Assembly (NCBI GenBank): GCA_013398055.1
Contig: VZRS01015061.1
Span: forward strand, 124,001-188,000
Origin: Ifrita kowaldi
Taxonomy: Eukaryota; Chordata; Aves; Passeriformes; Cinclosomatidae
Direction of reading: 5' to 3'
Length of the DNA stretch: 64,000 nt
Below, in pieces: positions 61,871-64,000 of this stretch. The position numbers were made by a program, and so were the translations under genes. Every line of letters starts with the position of its first letter. The first letter of the stretch is position 1. The notes under the pieces are model-generated. The model did no database searches and was not told the DNA's origin. It was given only the letters and a program-made list of their open reading frames with translations.

Positions 61871-64000
61871 GTAAGTTTGTTTACACTAATATAACTTGTC
61901 CTTGCCTCTTATCAATCTTTTTAGAAATAAATAAATAAATAAATAAATAAACCCCATGTTAATATGTGTAATTCTCAATCTAATGACCTCATGAAATGAC
62001 AAATGATGAAAACCAGCTGCATTTCAAATGTCCCTGGCCAAGATTTCAAAAGCTGTTCTAAAGATTTACAAATGGCTCGCTTTGTAATGAGTCTTCAATA
62101 GAATCCTATTTCTTTATGGGATCTGAGCCCTAGTTCAAAAGAAGTCAGATGGTTTTTAAGTAGATTACAACAATTAAAATTAGGAAAATCAAAGTAGTGT
62201 GGGCTTCCAGTACAGATTTTGCCCAGGCCTTACTGTAATAACTTCTGTTTATTTGTGGAAGTGTTTTTGACTTGAGTATTTGGTTGTGGAGGAATAATAA
62301 CTCGGAATGGATCTAAGCAATTCCCTTTGAGAAAGTTGCTTGTGTAGCTAAAGTCTCTCTGAAGTCTTTGTTTGAAGAAACTAAATGTTTGAGCAAGATT
62401 TCCGTAAAAATCTTTAATTTCTTTTGCTTGTTTGAAAAGACTATAACTTATCTTAATGCAGCTGCTTATCTCCTGTCTTAGGGGAATGCAGTAACTGACT
62501 TCACTCTGCCTTCAATTGCAATGTTAATTTTTGTCCAGACACCACCTACTTAATGTTTTATCTTAAGCTCTAGAGTATTTTGACATGTATGAAAATGAGT
62601 CTTACAGATTTTGCTTTTTGGAGATGAAGGGAGGAAAGACCACATAGTAGGTACTTGAGGAATTGGAAAGGCTTAAAGAGAAGGGAAATAATACTAGTTG
62701 TCTTGTTTAATTAATCAGCTGTACTTCCCAAAATCATACTGAAAATTCATCCTCTGAGCAAAAACAAAAGAAATTAAGTCTTATTTAAATACTAGCAATC
62801 TTGGCTTTTTTCCTGTCTATTTCAGTGATACCATATGTGTATATGCAAGGCATTACTTTCTAGGACTGAATTTAGGAAAGTGTTGCTATTTAAAAATGAT
62901 TGTTTTAAAAATGATGGTTTTGTAATTGCATACAGAGTTGAATTTGAATGCTTAATTGATGACTGATGATGTGTTTGCTCTGGAAATATAAAATTCTTTT
63001 GATTCATCATGTGGCAGAGGGAAAGCATGTCTAAACAGATAAGCAGAAGAACTTTGCAAGGAAGTTCTCAATATACCCTAGAATATGAACTAAAGTGAAT
63101 TGCTCAATACCTTTTGTGATTAGATACAGTAAGGGACAGACCTAGTTTGGTTCTGGAACACAATATCCTGTAAATGCTTTGACCTTTAGACAGCAATGGG
63201 CATCATTCTTCTGTCTCTTTACATTCCCAGGGCCCAACTTGATTGTTTGAACTGGCCACAACACTGTTGACCTTGCAGTTTGAGCTCTTGGCATCTCTTT
63301 TGTTAAGATGTCACAAAGATTTTTGGCTGTTTTCATTGCTGACCTGAGAACTCATTTGGCTTTTAGCTTGTTTCTTATGTGACCTGTATCGGTAGGGCAT
63401 TTTCAGTCCTTCAAACACGTGTTCCATCCTACTGAGACCTGTCCATGGAGTAAACTGTCTGCTACGAGTGGTAATCTTTCCCTTTTACAACACTACTTCC
63501 ATCAAGTGTACTGAGCCCTCCTGACACCTTCTTGGACATCTGCAGGCAGCTACTGGAGGCCTGACATGCCAGAGGATAAGGAGGTGACTGGCTAAACTGG
63601 GAAAGCGGGTGGTGTGATTATGTATCCTACAGCACAGCTTGTTTCTTGCAGGACACTGTACAGCCCGAGGCTAATTCCTTGGCTTCCTGCCTAGCTGCTT
63701 CTCCACTGCTGCAAAGCCTTTAAGTTCAGAAAAGGAGACAGGACTTTGCCAATGCCCTGAATCCATATTTGGTTTAAAAAAATGTTTCAGCTGTCAATTT
63801 TGCACAATTAACCAGATCAGAATAAAGCTAAGCTTTCTTTTTAAAAGAAGGAAATAGCTAAAAAGCGGAAGAAAAATGACAATAAGCTGACAGCCTAATG
63901 AAAATAATATAGACAATGTCCTTAAATGCACTTCTGATCAGATCAAGCTTTAAAATTTTTATTTAGGCAATAAAAACATCAAAACTGCTTAAGACTACTT
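61871..64000 (+). other. Intron 3 of the type IV collagen gene (partial)
   Basis: This sequence follows the gtaagt donor of the 7S exon and runs off the window. It holds an (AAAT)n microsatellite at 61,925-61,951 and otherwise unremarkable AT-rich sequence. I see no Gly-X-Y coding exon before the window ends. Confidence 0.75.
61925..61951. repeat. (AAAT)n microsatellite
   Basis: About six and a half copies of AAAT lie 55 bases after the 7S exon. Confidence 0.9.

Noticed and set aside
1..64000. CRISPR arrays, bacterial operons, tRNA or rRNA genes.
   Set aside because: No spaced direct repeats, tRNA-like folds or rRNA sequence were noticed, and the DNA is clearly vertebrate.

Overview
The window is vertebrate and almost certainly avian. 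It carries several diverged CR1 LINE fragments with the bird-type 3' end, three pieces of long terminal repeat (LTR) that I know from songbird genomes, and a short ERVL-like endogenous retrovirus. It is AT-rich and intron-dominated, with one CpG island (about 19,860-21,135). I infer a passerine from the LTR families; this comes from memory and was not searched.

The one gene I can name by family lies on the + strand. It is the 5' end of a type IV collagen alpha chain of the alpha2-like class (COL4A2/A4/A6), most likely COL4A6. Three coding exons are visible: 20,981-20,994 (start codon), 21,076-21,124 (signal-peptide core) and 61,787-61,870 (start of the 7S region, with four cysteines). Introns of 81 bp and 40.7 kb separate them. 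The rest of the gene lies beyond the right edge, so about two thirds of the window is its second intron.

Left of the CpG island (1 to about 20 kb), base composition switches: the + strand favours A and C here, but T and G inside the collagen intron. Such a flip is expected at a divergent promoter, so this side is probably transcribed on the - strand. Type IV collagen genes normally sit head to head in pairs, so a partner collagen (COL4A5 if this is COL4A6) should start there. I see no complete partner first exon, but a single-N join at 20,364 may hide it. I also list candidate - strand exons at low confidence.

Mobile DNA: an ERVL-like provirus at about 12,809-17,901 has gag-position, protease and RT segments, no zinc-knuckle, RNase H or integrase, and only about 25 bp of 3' LTR. 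Its middle 1,781 bp appears twice around a single N, probably an assembly artefact. Songbird-type LTRs lie at about 5,742-6,190, 25,184-26,538 and 55,946-57,067; the last is a clean solo LTR with a 5-bp target-site duplication. CR1 fragments lie near 6,315, 10,225, 43,255 and 49,085, all in - orientation. I saw no tRNA, rRNA or CRISPR array. I found nothing that looks like a new biological system; the points most worth a second look are the collagen promoter region and the retroviral duplication.
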